From Tieghemiomyces parasiticus (taxonomy: Eukaryota > Kickxellomycota > Dimargaritomycetes > Dimargaritales > Dimargaritaceae), in assembly GCA_027575765.1 (NCBI GenBank), contig JANBPT010000500.1, positions 1-33,248 on the forward strand: a stretch of DNA of 33,248 nt. The letters are read 5' to 3'. The stretch's first letter is position 1. Each line of letters opens with the position of its first letter. The notes under the pieces are model-generated. The model did no database searches. It saw only the letters and a list, made by a program, of their open reading frames with translations, and had not been told where the DNA came from. The position numbers and the translations under genes were made by a program. Positions 20,815-28,706 of this stretch are shown here, piece by piece.

Positions 20815-21819
20815 ATGGCCGACTCCAGCGAGCTTACCCAGAAGCTCGAGCAGACCCACCTTGACGACGTCCCAGCCGAGGAGGCTTCCGAGGCACTCTT
20901 CGACCTGAGTATGAAGAAGAAAAAGAAGAAGAAGAAGGTCGATCTCGACGATCTGGATACGGCTGATGCCACTCCCACCGCTGAGGAGACTGCTGCACCC
21001 GCCGAAGAGGACCCGAGTTCCCTGTTCGCCGACCTCAAGAAGAAAAAGAAGAAGAAGGCCAAGGTCCCGCTGGACCTGGGCGAGGGTGAGGCCGCCGGGG
21101 AGGCCCAGACAGAGGACAGTGCTGCCGCCGCCGGGAACGCTGAGGCGCTTGACTTCTCGGACCTGAAGAAGAAGAAGAAGAAGACGAAGAAGGTTGACTT
21201 CGCGGCGTTCGAAGCCGAGCTTAAGGATTCGGGCGACCACGACGGCCAGGACGACATGTTTGGCAGTGGCGACGAAGGTGGTGACCATGCTGGGTCTGGA
21301 AACGCCGGCGGTGACCCGTGGGCTGGCAGCAACCGCGACTACACGTACCCGGAGCTGTTGGGCCGGTTCTTCAAGATCCTGCGTGCCAACAATCCCGAAC
21401 TGGCAGGCGAGAAGAAGCGCTACACGATTGCGCCCCCTCAAGTGGCCCGCGAAGGCAACAAGAAGACCATCTTCGCCAACGTCGCTGATATCGCCAAGCG
21501 CATGCACCGCCAGCCTGACCACGTCACGCAGTTCCTCTTCGCTGAGTTGGGTACCAGTGGGTCGGTCGATGGCAGCCAGCGCCTGGTCATCAAGGGCCGG
21601 TTCTCTCAGAAGCAGATCGAGAACGTGCTCCGGCGGTACATCATGGAGTACGTCACGTGCAAGACCTGCAAGTCCCCCGATACCATCCTCACCAAGGAGA
21701 ATCGGCTGTTCTTCCTCCAGTGCGAGTCGTGCGGTTCCACCCGGTCCGTGTCCGCCATCAAGACCGGTTTCCAGGCCCAGACCGTCCGGCGTGCCGTCGC
21801 GCGCCGTGCTGCCGAGTAA
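20815..21819 (+). CDS. Translation initiation factor eIF2, beta subunit
   Basis: This subunit of the cytosolic eIF2 heterotrimer helps bring Met-tRNAi to the 40S ribosome and contacts eIF5 and eIF2B. The 334-residue intronless product has three lysine blocks (34-41, 75-81, 118-126), the K-boxes that bind the aromatic/acidic boxes of eIF5 and eIF2B-epsilon. Each follows an aspartate-bearing LFDLS, LFADL or DFSDL motif. Residues about 175-280 form the alpha-beta domain ([19 protein letters not shown]). The C2-C2 zinc finger uses C282, C285, C303 and C306. Length and order match fungal eIF2-beta. The start is the first ATG, in the good context TCACCATGG after a CT-rich leader. It corresponds to yeast SUI3 and human EIF2S2. 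Confidence 0.97.
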   Translation: MADSSELTQKLEQTHLDDVPAEEASEALFDLSMKKKKKKKKVDLDDLDTADATPTAEETAAPAEEDPSSLFADLKKKKKKKAKVPLDLGEGEAAGEAQTEDSAAAAGNAEALDFSDLKKKKKKTKKVDFAAFEAELKDSGDHDGQDDMFGSGDEGGDHAGSGNAGGDPWAGSNRDYTYPELLGRFFKILRANNPELAGEKKRYTIAPPQVAREGNKKTIFANVADIAKRMHRQPDHVTQFLFAELGTSGSVDGSQRLVIKGRFSQKQIENVLRRYIMEYVTCKTCKSPDTILTKENRLFFLQCESCGSTRSVSAIKTGFQAQTVRRAVARRAAE

Positions 21820-22783
21820 ACCCCAACCATGCTTCACAGCGTCCCCTCCCCGCGTGTTCATTTCATCCCCCGTCACTTCACTATCACCACCAACCCCCTT
21901 GGCCGCTCCGCTCTTCCTTATCGACGGGGTGCGCGGGCCATGTCTCTTTGCGTCATCCGCTTGGAAGGGCCAAGTACACAACCCTTCGGTTACCTGCTTT
22001 TCAAATCCATTTTTGTTTTCTCATCTTCTACTGTCGGGATAAGTTTTTTTATGTTTCACTTTACATAAACAGCCGACGGTTACCCTTAACTTGTGGTTGC
22101 TGCCTTTTAGGAGGTATCGAGAGGACGAAGCAGTGGCAACACCAAGGCGTAACTTGGAGAGTGTTAACAGGAGATTAGCGAGATCGGCGGGATATATAGA
22201 CGGTTTGATTTTCTAACAATGGCGTAAGACGTTGGCAGCGGGAGCTGAATTCCAATTCGTAATGTTTTACTTTGGTCCCATGTGGGCTTTCCTCCGATAG
22301 ACGTCGTATGGCCGCCCACTCTACGCCACCGTATCGATCTGCTGCTTGAAGGGAGGGATGTAATCAGTGCGGCGCCCCATCCCACCTTTTCTCTCCCGAT
22401 CTCCTCCCTCCCCCCATGTGTGGGACCAGCCGTACCAGATGCTTTGACGTCAGAAAGACAAGATGACCACTAGACCAGGGCGAACAGTAGATTTTCGGCT
22501 GGTATCCGAGGGACCCAGAGCAAGGGACCTTTACGACCTGGTATATAGTTACCCTGGTGCCCCTACCTATGCTGTCATATTCTACCCCTAAGGGTACCCT
22601 CTCTCTCTCTCCCTCTCCGCCGACCACCCACTGCCCATCCAACTTCCTCAACTTGCCGTTCCGCTCCTATCCATTGCACCAGTCACAGTAGATACAGTAC
22701 TGCAGCCCCTTCACCCGGCAGCTCTCCCAACCACTCCATTACTTGACTCAGCCATTGACTCCTCCCCACACTACGCTTCCGAT
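21820..22783. promoter_or_regulatory. eIF2-beta 3' region and aldo-keto reductase promoter
   Basis: A 964-bp intergenic stretch. The first part should be the eIF2-beta 3' UTR, with a T-rich segment near 22000-22065. A TATATA (22542-22547) lies about 240 bp before the reductase ATG and is followed by a CT-repeat leader (about 22597-22620), as expected for a fungal promoter. Short frames here look accidental. Confidence 0.5.
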
Positions 22784-23872
22784 ATGGCTCTGAACGCCTC
22801 GTCTGCTCGGGCCCTAAGTAATGGCCTCCGCATTCCCATGGTTGGTTACGGCGTCTATGAGCTGCCTTCCAACCGTCAAACCACTGAAATGGTTAAGAAG
22901 GCCCTTGAGGCCGGGTATCGCCATATCGACACGGCCGCCATGTACCACAATGAGACCGAAACCGGCCTGGGCATCTGCGAGTCGGGTATACCCCGCGAAG
23001 AGGTTAGTTAGACTGTACACGAAGTTGCCTAACGCGTGTTTATGGCATAAATACCAGGTTCGTTTTGTGGTTTCAACCGCCGTCGAGTTATAGCCAATCT
23101 ATGCTTCGCACTCAGACCCCCCCTCTTGTCACTACACCCCCCCCCCCTATCCTTCATCGTCTTCTCCCAGATTTTTGTAACCACCAAGCTGGATGATCCA
23201 GATCACGGCTTTGACCGAACCCTGAAGGCCTTCCGCAGCAGCCTGCAGAAACTGGGTCTTGATTATGTCGACCTGTACCTGATCCACTCACCACATGGCG
23301 GTGCCCAACTACGCACCGAGTCCTGGCGTGCGATGGAACAACTACATGATGAAGGCCTCATCAAGTCCCTAGGCGTCTCCAACTACGGCGTTCACCATCT
23401 GGAGGAGCTGCTCGAAGTGGCGCGGATCAAGCCCGTCGTCAACCAGATTGAAATTCACCCCTGGCTTGACCAGGCGCGTATCGTAGACTTCTGCCAACAG
23501 CACGAGATTGTGGTCGAGGCGTACTCCCCGCTGGCCCGTGCCGAGAAGGCTGATGATCCCACGTTGAAACAGGTGGCCACGAAGTACGGTAAGACGTGGG
23601 CCCAGATTTTGATCCGGTGGTCCATCCAGCGGGGCTACGTTCCTCTCACCAAGACGGCGCAGGCGTCCCGTTTGCCGAGCAACTTGGACGTCTTTAACTT
23701 TGCCATCGTCAAGGAGGATATGGAGACCCTTAACGCACTCAATGAGGATCTCCACTTGGGTAAGTACCACGGACTGCTTAGACCTGTGGGAGGGGCTGGC
23801 TCTATGACGAATAAGTTTGTGCCATTGGGTGATGTCGCTGAGCAGTTTCATTACGACCTTCTTCGATACTAA
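22784..23872 (+). CDS. Aldo-keto reductase, one intron
   Basis: A cytosolic NAD(P)H-dependent reductase of the aldo-keto reductase superfamily, acting on aldehydes or ketones; the substrate cannot be told from sequence. Exons are 22784-23002 (73 codons) and 23171-23872. The phase-0 intron 23003-23170 begins GTTAGT, ends CCCAG and contains a run of eleven C. The spliced protein has 306 residues, the usual size. The catalytic tetrad is complete: D49 and Y54 in HIDTAAMYHNE, K79 in FVTTKL (just after the splice junction) and H112 in DLYLIHSPH. SLGVSNYG, VNQIEIHPW and EAYSPLAR are further family signatures. Splicing is supported by EE/IFVTTKL, which restores a conserved segment. Nothing links it to the NRPS 5.7 kb away. 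Confidence 0.95.
23137..23147 (+). repeat. C11 run in the aldo-keto reductase intron
   Basis: Eleven consecutive C lie 23 nt before the AG acceptor, inside the intron's pyrimidine tract. The run is likely to vary in length between strains. Confidence 0.7.
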
Positions 23873-24006
23873 TATCCAACAACTCGCCGTATATGGCACT
23901 CTCAACCTTCCTTCAATCAGAGTGGGACCCCACTACGGTGCCGTAGGTCCGGCGATCCAGCCGAGTCCAGCCCGCCCCACTGAGGCTGCTGTCATGTAGC
24001 TGATAG

Positions 24007-24012
24007 TTTATT
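24007..24012 (-). terminator. Polyadenylation signal for the BORCS6-like gene
   Basis: On the minus strand this reads AATAAA, about 95 nt after the TGA at 24106. The interval 23873-24105 is shared 3' flank between this gene and the converging aldo-keto reductase. Confidence 0.5.
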
Positions 24013-24105
24013 TACTTTTTATAAAGACGGGTGAGCGTTGGGTCAGGGTGTAGATTGAGCATTACATTCAAGTCACGGAGCGCCAGGGCTAGATCCCCGC
24101 TGTCT

Positions 24106-24753
24106 TCACTGCCGCATAGTGTACTCCATGGCATCGAGGGCCTGGCTAATCTCACCCCTGAGAACATACACGAGGTCAATTAAGGAAAGGAGACAAAATG
24201 TAAATAATGGGTGAGTGTTATTCCTTGTACATATTGGAAATATCACCCTTGCCTCACCTTGTAATTCATCCCTTGCCATCTCCCCCCATATACGCACTTA
24301 CAGTTGCTGCCGAATGGGGTTGAGCTCCTCCATGTCACGGTCCAATTGATCACATAGCCGGATCAGTTGGGTGGTCTTACCAATGGATTCCTGGACAGCC
24401 CCTGCGACTTTACCGGCGGCTTCCTCGTTGACATCGAGCGTTTGTAGAGTCACGTCGAAGCACTGCTCGACCTGCATCTGGAGACTTTGGATGTATCGGT
24501 CTAATTCCGACGCGAGATTGCTGGTCTGGTGTTCTAGGTCATCCAGTACCTCCGGGTCGATGTGGCGGCTAAAAGCCACCTCGTGTGGAACTTGATTATC
24601 GTTATTACAAGGCAAAGGTATAAGGGGAGACAGTGGTAGTAGTGTTTTTTTTTAAGAGAGAGAATTGAATTTATTATAGTAGGGCGGACCCGGTTTGTGG
24701 CTAGACCCGGTTGGCAAAGCCTCGGGCATTGTCAATGGCTTACCGATGGTCAT
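24106..24753 (-). CDS. BORCS6-like BORC subunit (DUF2365 type), two inferred introns
   Basis: A small helical protein resembling the C-terminal domain of BORCS6/lyspersin, a BORC subunit that acts through Arl8 in lysosome or vacuole positioning. HIDPEVLDDLEHQTSNLASE and the QESIGKTTQLIRLCDQLDRD helix are the recognisable parts. Inferred exons: 24753-24744 (starts ATG), 24590-24302 and 24157-24106. The donor GTAAGC at 24743 joins acceptor CAAG ending at 24591, with TAATAAC as a branch site. The second donor, GTAAGT at 24301, overlaps an apparent stop codon and joins CTCAG ending at 24158. Frames match at both junctions. The protein has 116 residues and ends EISQALDAMEYTMRQ. The first exon is the weakest part: it has only ten coding bases, and another upstream exon is possible. 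The family call rests on recalled patterns. Confidence 0.62.
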
Positions 24754-25211
24754 GGAGTGCAAGTTGCGTGGGTCGGTTAGGCACACCTCTTGGCCAGGGA
24801 TGAACAGCTCAGTAGTCCAAGCACGGTGGAGCTTAGAGGTTGTCGTTGTGAGAGGCAATGGTAAAGACGGAGCGTGAGGGAGCAAGGAGCAGCGACTGCG
24901 TGGCTAGCCCGGCAGAACCGAGGTGTTAGGGCCTAGCAAGTTCTAGGGTACAAGGTTGGGTAGCTGTGGGAGGAATGGAAGGACCAAGAGGAGTCCTCTC
25001 CACACGGTAGACTCGGACGGTGTCCGCAGGGGCGACGCTGCTAATCAGTTGACCTGATAGCGACAAGGGGAATTGTGCCCTCAGGGCATCTCGTCGTGTT
25101 TCCCGCGTTATGCGCATCCCACCCATCCTGCCTAACACCTTCTCTTAGTATTTTTCTCCTCCCCCCTCACATCCGCTTCCCACCCCCCACTCCTCCACAC
25201 CAAGCCTAGCC
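24754..25211. promoter_or_regulatory. Divergent promoter region
   Basis: A 458-bp interval between the BORCS6-like (-) and MED30-like (+) genes. The last 70 bases before the ATG at 25212 are almost pure C/T, the leader type seen before other genes here. An open frame on the minus strand continues up to about 24904 without an ATG, so part of it may be BORCS6 5' UTR or an extra exon. Confidence 0.4.
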
Positions 25212-25920
25212 ATGGATATTGCTCGCGAAGCTGCCCCTTTGGTGACTATCCGCCATGCACAGGAATGTCTGGCGACACACAATGCCAGCATCCAACGGCT
25301 ACTCCGTCTGGCACGCGAGGCGGTGATCCAAATCACCCCCAGTGTAACAGAATCCACCACCCCTGCCGACCACAAGAACCCGGCCGCGGTGTCCGCCGTC
25401 ACAAACGGTGGGGCACATAACGCGCCAACCGACCCGGCGATAGCCCAACCTTTTGACACACTACGCAAGGAGGAGTTGGTAGCCAGTCGGGAGGCCTATA
25501 CCCGGAGCCTCCGGAACCTACAACTGGCCTTGCAACGCGTGGACCAGGTAAGCTTACGATCTGCGAGAGTAGGCTTAAACTGACCGATAGGAGTCTGTCA
25601 CAGTGCTACCAGGGATGGCCCAACCCCTCACCCTGGCTCAGTACCCCTCTCTACCTGCCCATATGATCTCCTAACTTGTAAAAACTTCGTATCACCGTTT
25701 GCCCATTTGCCTCTCGCTGACTTTCCCCTAGCAGCTACCATCGCCGGAAATCGTCGCCACCTTGAGCGACGATGATCGATCCCTGCTGCTGCGTACCCGT
25801 GACCAGTTGCACCAGGTCGCGCTCGAAAAGAGCGACTCGATCCAGGCTATGGTCCAACGCCTGGCCAGTCTGCAACTCGCCCTCAACACCTTGATAGCTT
25901 TTGATGAGCAAGAGCCATAG
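25212..25920 (+). CDS. Small coiled-coil protein, MED30-like Mediator subunit
   Basis: Exons are 25212-25547 (112 codons) and 25732-25920, with a phase-0 intron starting GTAAGC. The product has 174 residues: an N-terminal helix (about 1-45), a Thr/Pro/Ala-rich linker (about 46-80), a helix (about 82-112) and a C-terminal helix (about 130-168) with EKSDSIQAMVQRLASLQLAL. This order and length match MED30 (human 178 residues), whose last helix likewise has a charged KxxxIxxxIxxLRxL pattern. MED30 is a head-module component linking Mediator to RNA polymerase II. Similarity is at the level of pattern, so another coiled-coil subunit such as MED22 or MED11 is possible. The acceptor is TAGCAG, giving Q or no Q at the junction. 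An AATAAA follows 60 nt after the stop. Confidence 0.55.
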
Positions 25921-25979
25921 ATTGCATGGATAGTAGCCCACCCAGTTCACACGTTAAGAATCGAACGACTTTAATAGAT

Positions 25980-25985
25980 AATAAA
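25980..25985 (+). terminator. Polyadenylation signal of the MED30-like gene
   Basis: A canonical AATAAA 60 nt past the TAG at 25918-25920. It lies in the 357-bp interval (25921-26277) between two converging genes, which otherwise holds only their 3' flanks. Confidence 0.6.
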
Positions 25986-26277
25986 AGCGTAAGAAAAAAT
26001 TAAAGCATGTGGCACACAGATTCGAAGAAGGGAACAGACTTAAGCGACGTGCAACCTGCTCATCGATTCCACACGACCATCTTCCTTCCAGAGCTACCCA
26101 CGTGATTGATCAATCTCAGGGAAAAAACGTCTCAAAGGCAAACCCAGCAAGTCACCTGAAAAAACCAACTATGCATCGGGGAAGGCGGTATGTCAAGCAC
26201 AAGAGCCCACCATGAAGGATGAAATAGTAAACCCTGAAACTATGACAAGAGGAAGCCCGCCCGCCGAATCCGTCCTC

Positions 26278-27540
26278 TTACAGATCCTCTTCCATGCTGT
26301 CGCCCCCGTCATCTTGCTCCGCCGACCCATCACCTTGCTTAGAGTCATGCTTTTCCTGCTTGACCTGGGTTTCGACGGCCCGCAGGAAATTCTCGACGCC
26401 AAAGCTGGCCTCCTGGGGAAGTCCCAGCTGCTGGATCAGGGGGCCAAGTTGGCCGCTCTGGAGGGCGTAACTAAGGGACCGCACAGCATGTTGGAAGGGC
26501 GGGGATTGCACCACCTCGCGGATCTCCTGGTGTGATCGTGCCGCTGAGGCTGACGTTGCCGTGGACTGGGGCTCGTCGGTAGCAGACGGTTGCTCGGGCA
26601 GATAGGGGAACAGGGCGGCACACACCTCGGCGTCGCTCAGGAGCACCGCCAGGGATTCTGGAGTCAATACGTCCTGGAGGTCCAGACCGGACGGGTTCTG
26701 CTGCTGATCGGGGACCTGCAGTTCGGTCATGATCTGTCGGAGCTGGGCCCACGACTCGCTCTGGTCACGGCTGCGACCGGCGGCGCCACTGCTGGAACCA
26801 CCGGGATTGCTGCCGCTTGTTTGGTGGGCACCCAAATGGGCCTGGGTCCCCGCCGCACCCGAGTGGGCGGTGCCCGCCACAGATTCCACAACGGATGTGG
26901 TGGTGCTGCCTACGGTGGCCTTGGCGGACGCGTTGTCGTCGCTGTCTAGGTCGTGGCCTTCGGCACCCAATAAGTGATCAACGGTACGCGACACGTCCTC
27001 TAGGGTGGCAGAGGCCTCATTATCTATATCCCCGGCGACCGTGCCGGCAGCAGGGTTACCACGCTCCTGCCGCATGGCAGCTGTCGCAACAGAGCCGACC
27101 GCCCGGCGGCTCGACCCGGCACCCAGGTCATCGGCGGGCGCCACGTTCGAGTTGAGGAATTTGTTAACACGGCGGCACACTTCGGGGTCCTTCTCAGGGG
27201 TAGAACCTTGCATCCAAAAGAAGAGGCGCTGGGCGGAAGACTTGAACTTGAGCAGGTAGACGCGATCCTCCGACTGCGTGCACTTGAGGAACTCGGCCTC
27301 CTCGGGGAAGATGATCAGGTCCTCCTCATAACTGGTGGTACGGCGCACCTTCCAGTAAAAGTGGAGCAGACCATCGTCGCCGATGCGGAGGAAGGCCAGA
27401 CCCTTGCGCGGGTCGGACCGCACCCAGTTGGTGTCGCCATCGCGCATGCAGCGGCCGGCCTTGAACTGGATGAGACAGTTGGGCTCCATCGAGCTACCGG
27501 TACCCTGGCGGGGTGGCTGGCTGAAGAGCGCGGAGGCCAT
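26278..27540 (-). CDS. rpn13: Proteasomal ubiquitin receptor Rpn13/ADRM1
   Basis: Rpn13 sits on the 26S proteasome base through Rpn2, binds ubiquitin chains and recruits the deubiquitinase UCH37/Uch2. The 420-residue intronless product has an N-terminal Pru domain (about 22-130): LIQFKAGR, RKGLAFLRIGDDGLLHFYWK, DLIIFPEEAEF, VYLLKFKSSAQRLFFWMQ. A long Ala/Gly/Ser-rich linker (about 131-285) follows. The C-terminal DEUBAD domain (about 287-393) has LQDVLTPESLAVLLSDAEVC, REVVQSPPFQHAVRSLSYAL and the GLPQEASFGVENFLRAVE helix. The tail is acidic (DDGGDSMEEDL). This is the full human and fission-yeast architecture; budding yeast Rpn13 lacks DEUBAD. The start ATG is the only one before Pru and follows a CT-rich leader. 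Confidence 0.97.
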   Translation of the reverse strand: MASALFSQPPRQGTGSSMEPNCLIQFKAGRCMRDGDTNWVRSDPRKGLAFLRIGDDGLLHFYWKVRRTTSYEEDLIIFPEEAEFLKCTQSEDRVYLLKFKSSAQRLFFWMQGSTPEKDPEVCRRVNKFLNSNVAPADDLGAGSSRRAVGSVATAAMRQERGNPAAGTVAGDIDNEASATLEDVSRTVDHLLGAEGHDLDSDDNASAKATVGSTTTSVVESVAGTAHSGAAGTQAHLGAHQTSGSNPGGSSSGAAGRSRDQSESWAQLRQIMTELQVPDQQQNPSGLDLQDVLTPESLAVLLSDAEVCAALFPYLPEQPSATDEPQSTATSASAARSHQEIREVVQSPPFQHAVRSLSYALQSGQLGPLIQQLGLPQEASFGVENFLRAVETQVKQEKHDSKQGDGSAEQDDGGDSMEEDL

Positions 27541-28128
27541 AGGTACGAGAAGGGAGAGGAACGAGGTAGGGCTGGTTGCGTTGGGAAGAAGCCGGTTAAA
27601 GTCTATAATGAACGGGAGAAGTAAGAGTGCCGGCTGGATGTCCGATTAGAGGGCTGAAAAATAAGAGCAGAGAACGTAGGGCGAAGAGGGTCAATGGGCG
27701 AGTTGGAGCGCGACGGAACCCAGATACACGCGGCGGTTGCGTGGTGTGCGTTGCACTGCAAATCGAGGGGCGGGTGCCTTCGTTATACCCGTTCCAGAGA
27801 GAAGGTGGGCCTTGCGATGGGCTAGAGGGGATGATAGAAGAGATGAAGTTTCCAGCTCGCCTTCAAGCTTGCGAGACGAGAGGGACTCGTCTGCAGGGCC
27901 GGATGAAGGTGGACAACGATGACGGCAGTCCCGGATGACCAAGTTTACAGAGAAGTCAGGCCGTCGTGGGCAGGGGACACACAGGATGGGTATGGAGGGT
28001 GCTGCTTTACGCTTGTGCGGGTTTAGCAGAGGGAGGGGCCCTGCTTTCCGCCCGCCCACGAGGCGTCAAGCATGGGCATTTGTGGCACCCCTTGTACTGT
28101 GCACCATCAGTGGACTTGAGACCGCCTA

Positions 28129-28158
28129 TCAAAGGTTGTATGGGTTCATACCCTTTGA
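28129..28158. repeat. Hairpin with tcaaagg/cctttga arms
   Basis: Outer arms tcaaagg (28129-28135) and cctttga (28152-28158) are exact complements, and an inner tatg/cata pair extends the fold. The aaagg/ccttt core returns in the hairpin 220 bp downstream. Confidence 0.5.
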
Positions 28159-28352
28159 AATGCCGCATGAAGGAGGGCGGTGCTCTGGCTCAACGCGGTT
28201 TGGCTGCGCATCGAGATTCCCTTGCGGCTCGGCGGGATTGAGAGGAGACAAGTGTCGCCCAACTTGGCAGACAGGACCCTGGCGTAGCGGGCTCGCGGAA
28301 CCTGCACCATTCTGACGCCACGCTCCACAGGGCCCAGCCGATGGATGGGAGG

Positions 28353-28379
28353 CAAAGGGGGGCCCCGAGGGGCCCTTTG
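28353..28379. repeat. GC-rich inverted repeat
   Basis: Arms caaaggg (28353-28359) and ccctttg (28373-28379) flank an inner cccc/gggg pairing around GAG, with a three-base bulge. It could form a stable stem upstream of the CLPTM1-family gene. Confidence 0.5.
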
Positions 28380-28706
28380 GTACAATCTGCCCCAGGGTGG
28401 GGTTACCTAGAAAGGGCTCAGTAGGGTTTTTGGGACGGTGGGGTCGTCGTCTTCGGCCGCCAACCGATTCTTCGTTACGTCACTCATTTCTACGCCACTC
28501 GATGCGTCGCGTCACTTGCTCATCCCTCGATCCTACCATTCATCACCCGTTTAACCATGACGGTCTGTCCCACGTTGTCTTACTCTCCGCCCGTCAGCCT
28601 CCCAACCCAACCTACAATCATACCGCTAACGAACCAGTGTCGGCATTCTTCCGCTCTATTCACCTGAGGCATTCCTACTCAATCCTACATTTACGGTGTA
28701 CTCATA

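Larger units (their letters stand above)
27541..28706. promoter_or_regulatory. Divergent promoter region between Rpn13 and the CLPTM1 gene
   Basis: A 1,166-bp interval between two genes transcribed apart. Both ends become CT-rich toward the respective ATG. The middle contains two hairpins (28129-28158, and the GC-rich one at 28353-28379). Short frames crossing it show no protein family signal. Confidence 0.5.

Noticed and set aside
20713..21981. A 422-codon open frame on the minus strand across the eIF2-beta gene
   Set aside because: It is the exact antisense of a well-supported gene. Its composition (Leu and Gly runs) mirrors the Lys, Asp and Glu codons of eIF2-beta and it has no family signal.
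21194..22042. A 282-codon plus-strand frame overlapping eIF2-beta
   Set aside because: It is Ser/Arg-rich out-of-frame translation of the eIF2-beta coding sequence.
22784..23872. The aldo-keto reductase as an NRPS tailoring enzyme
   Set aside because: It is 5.7 kb from the NRPS with eIF2-beta between them, and the flanking genes are household genes, so cluster membership is not supported.
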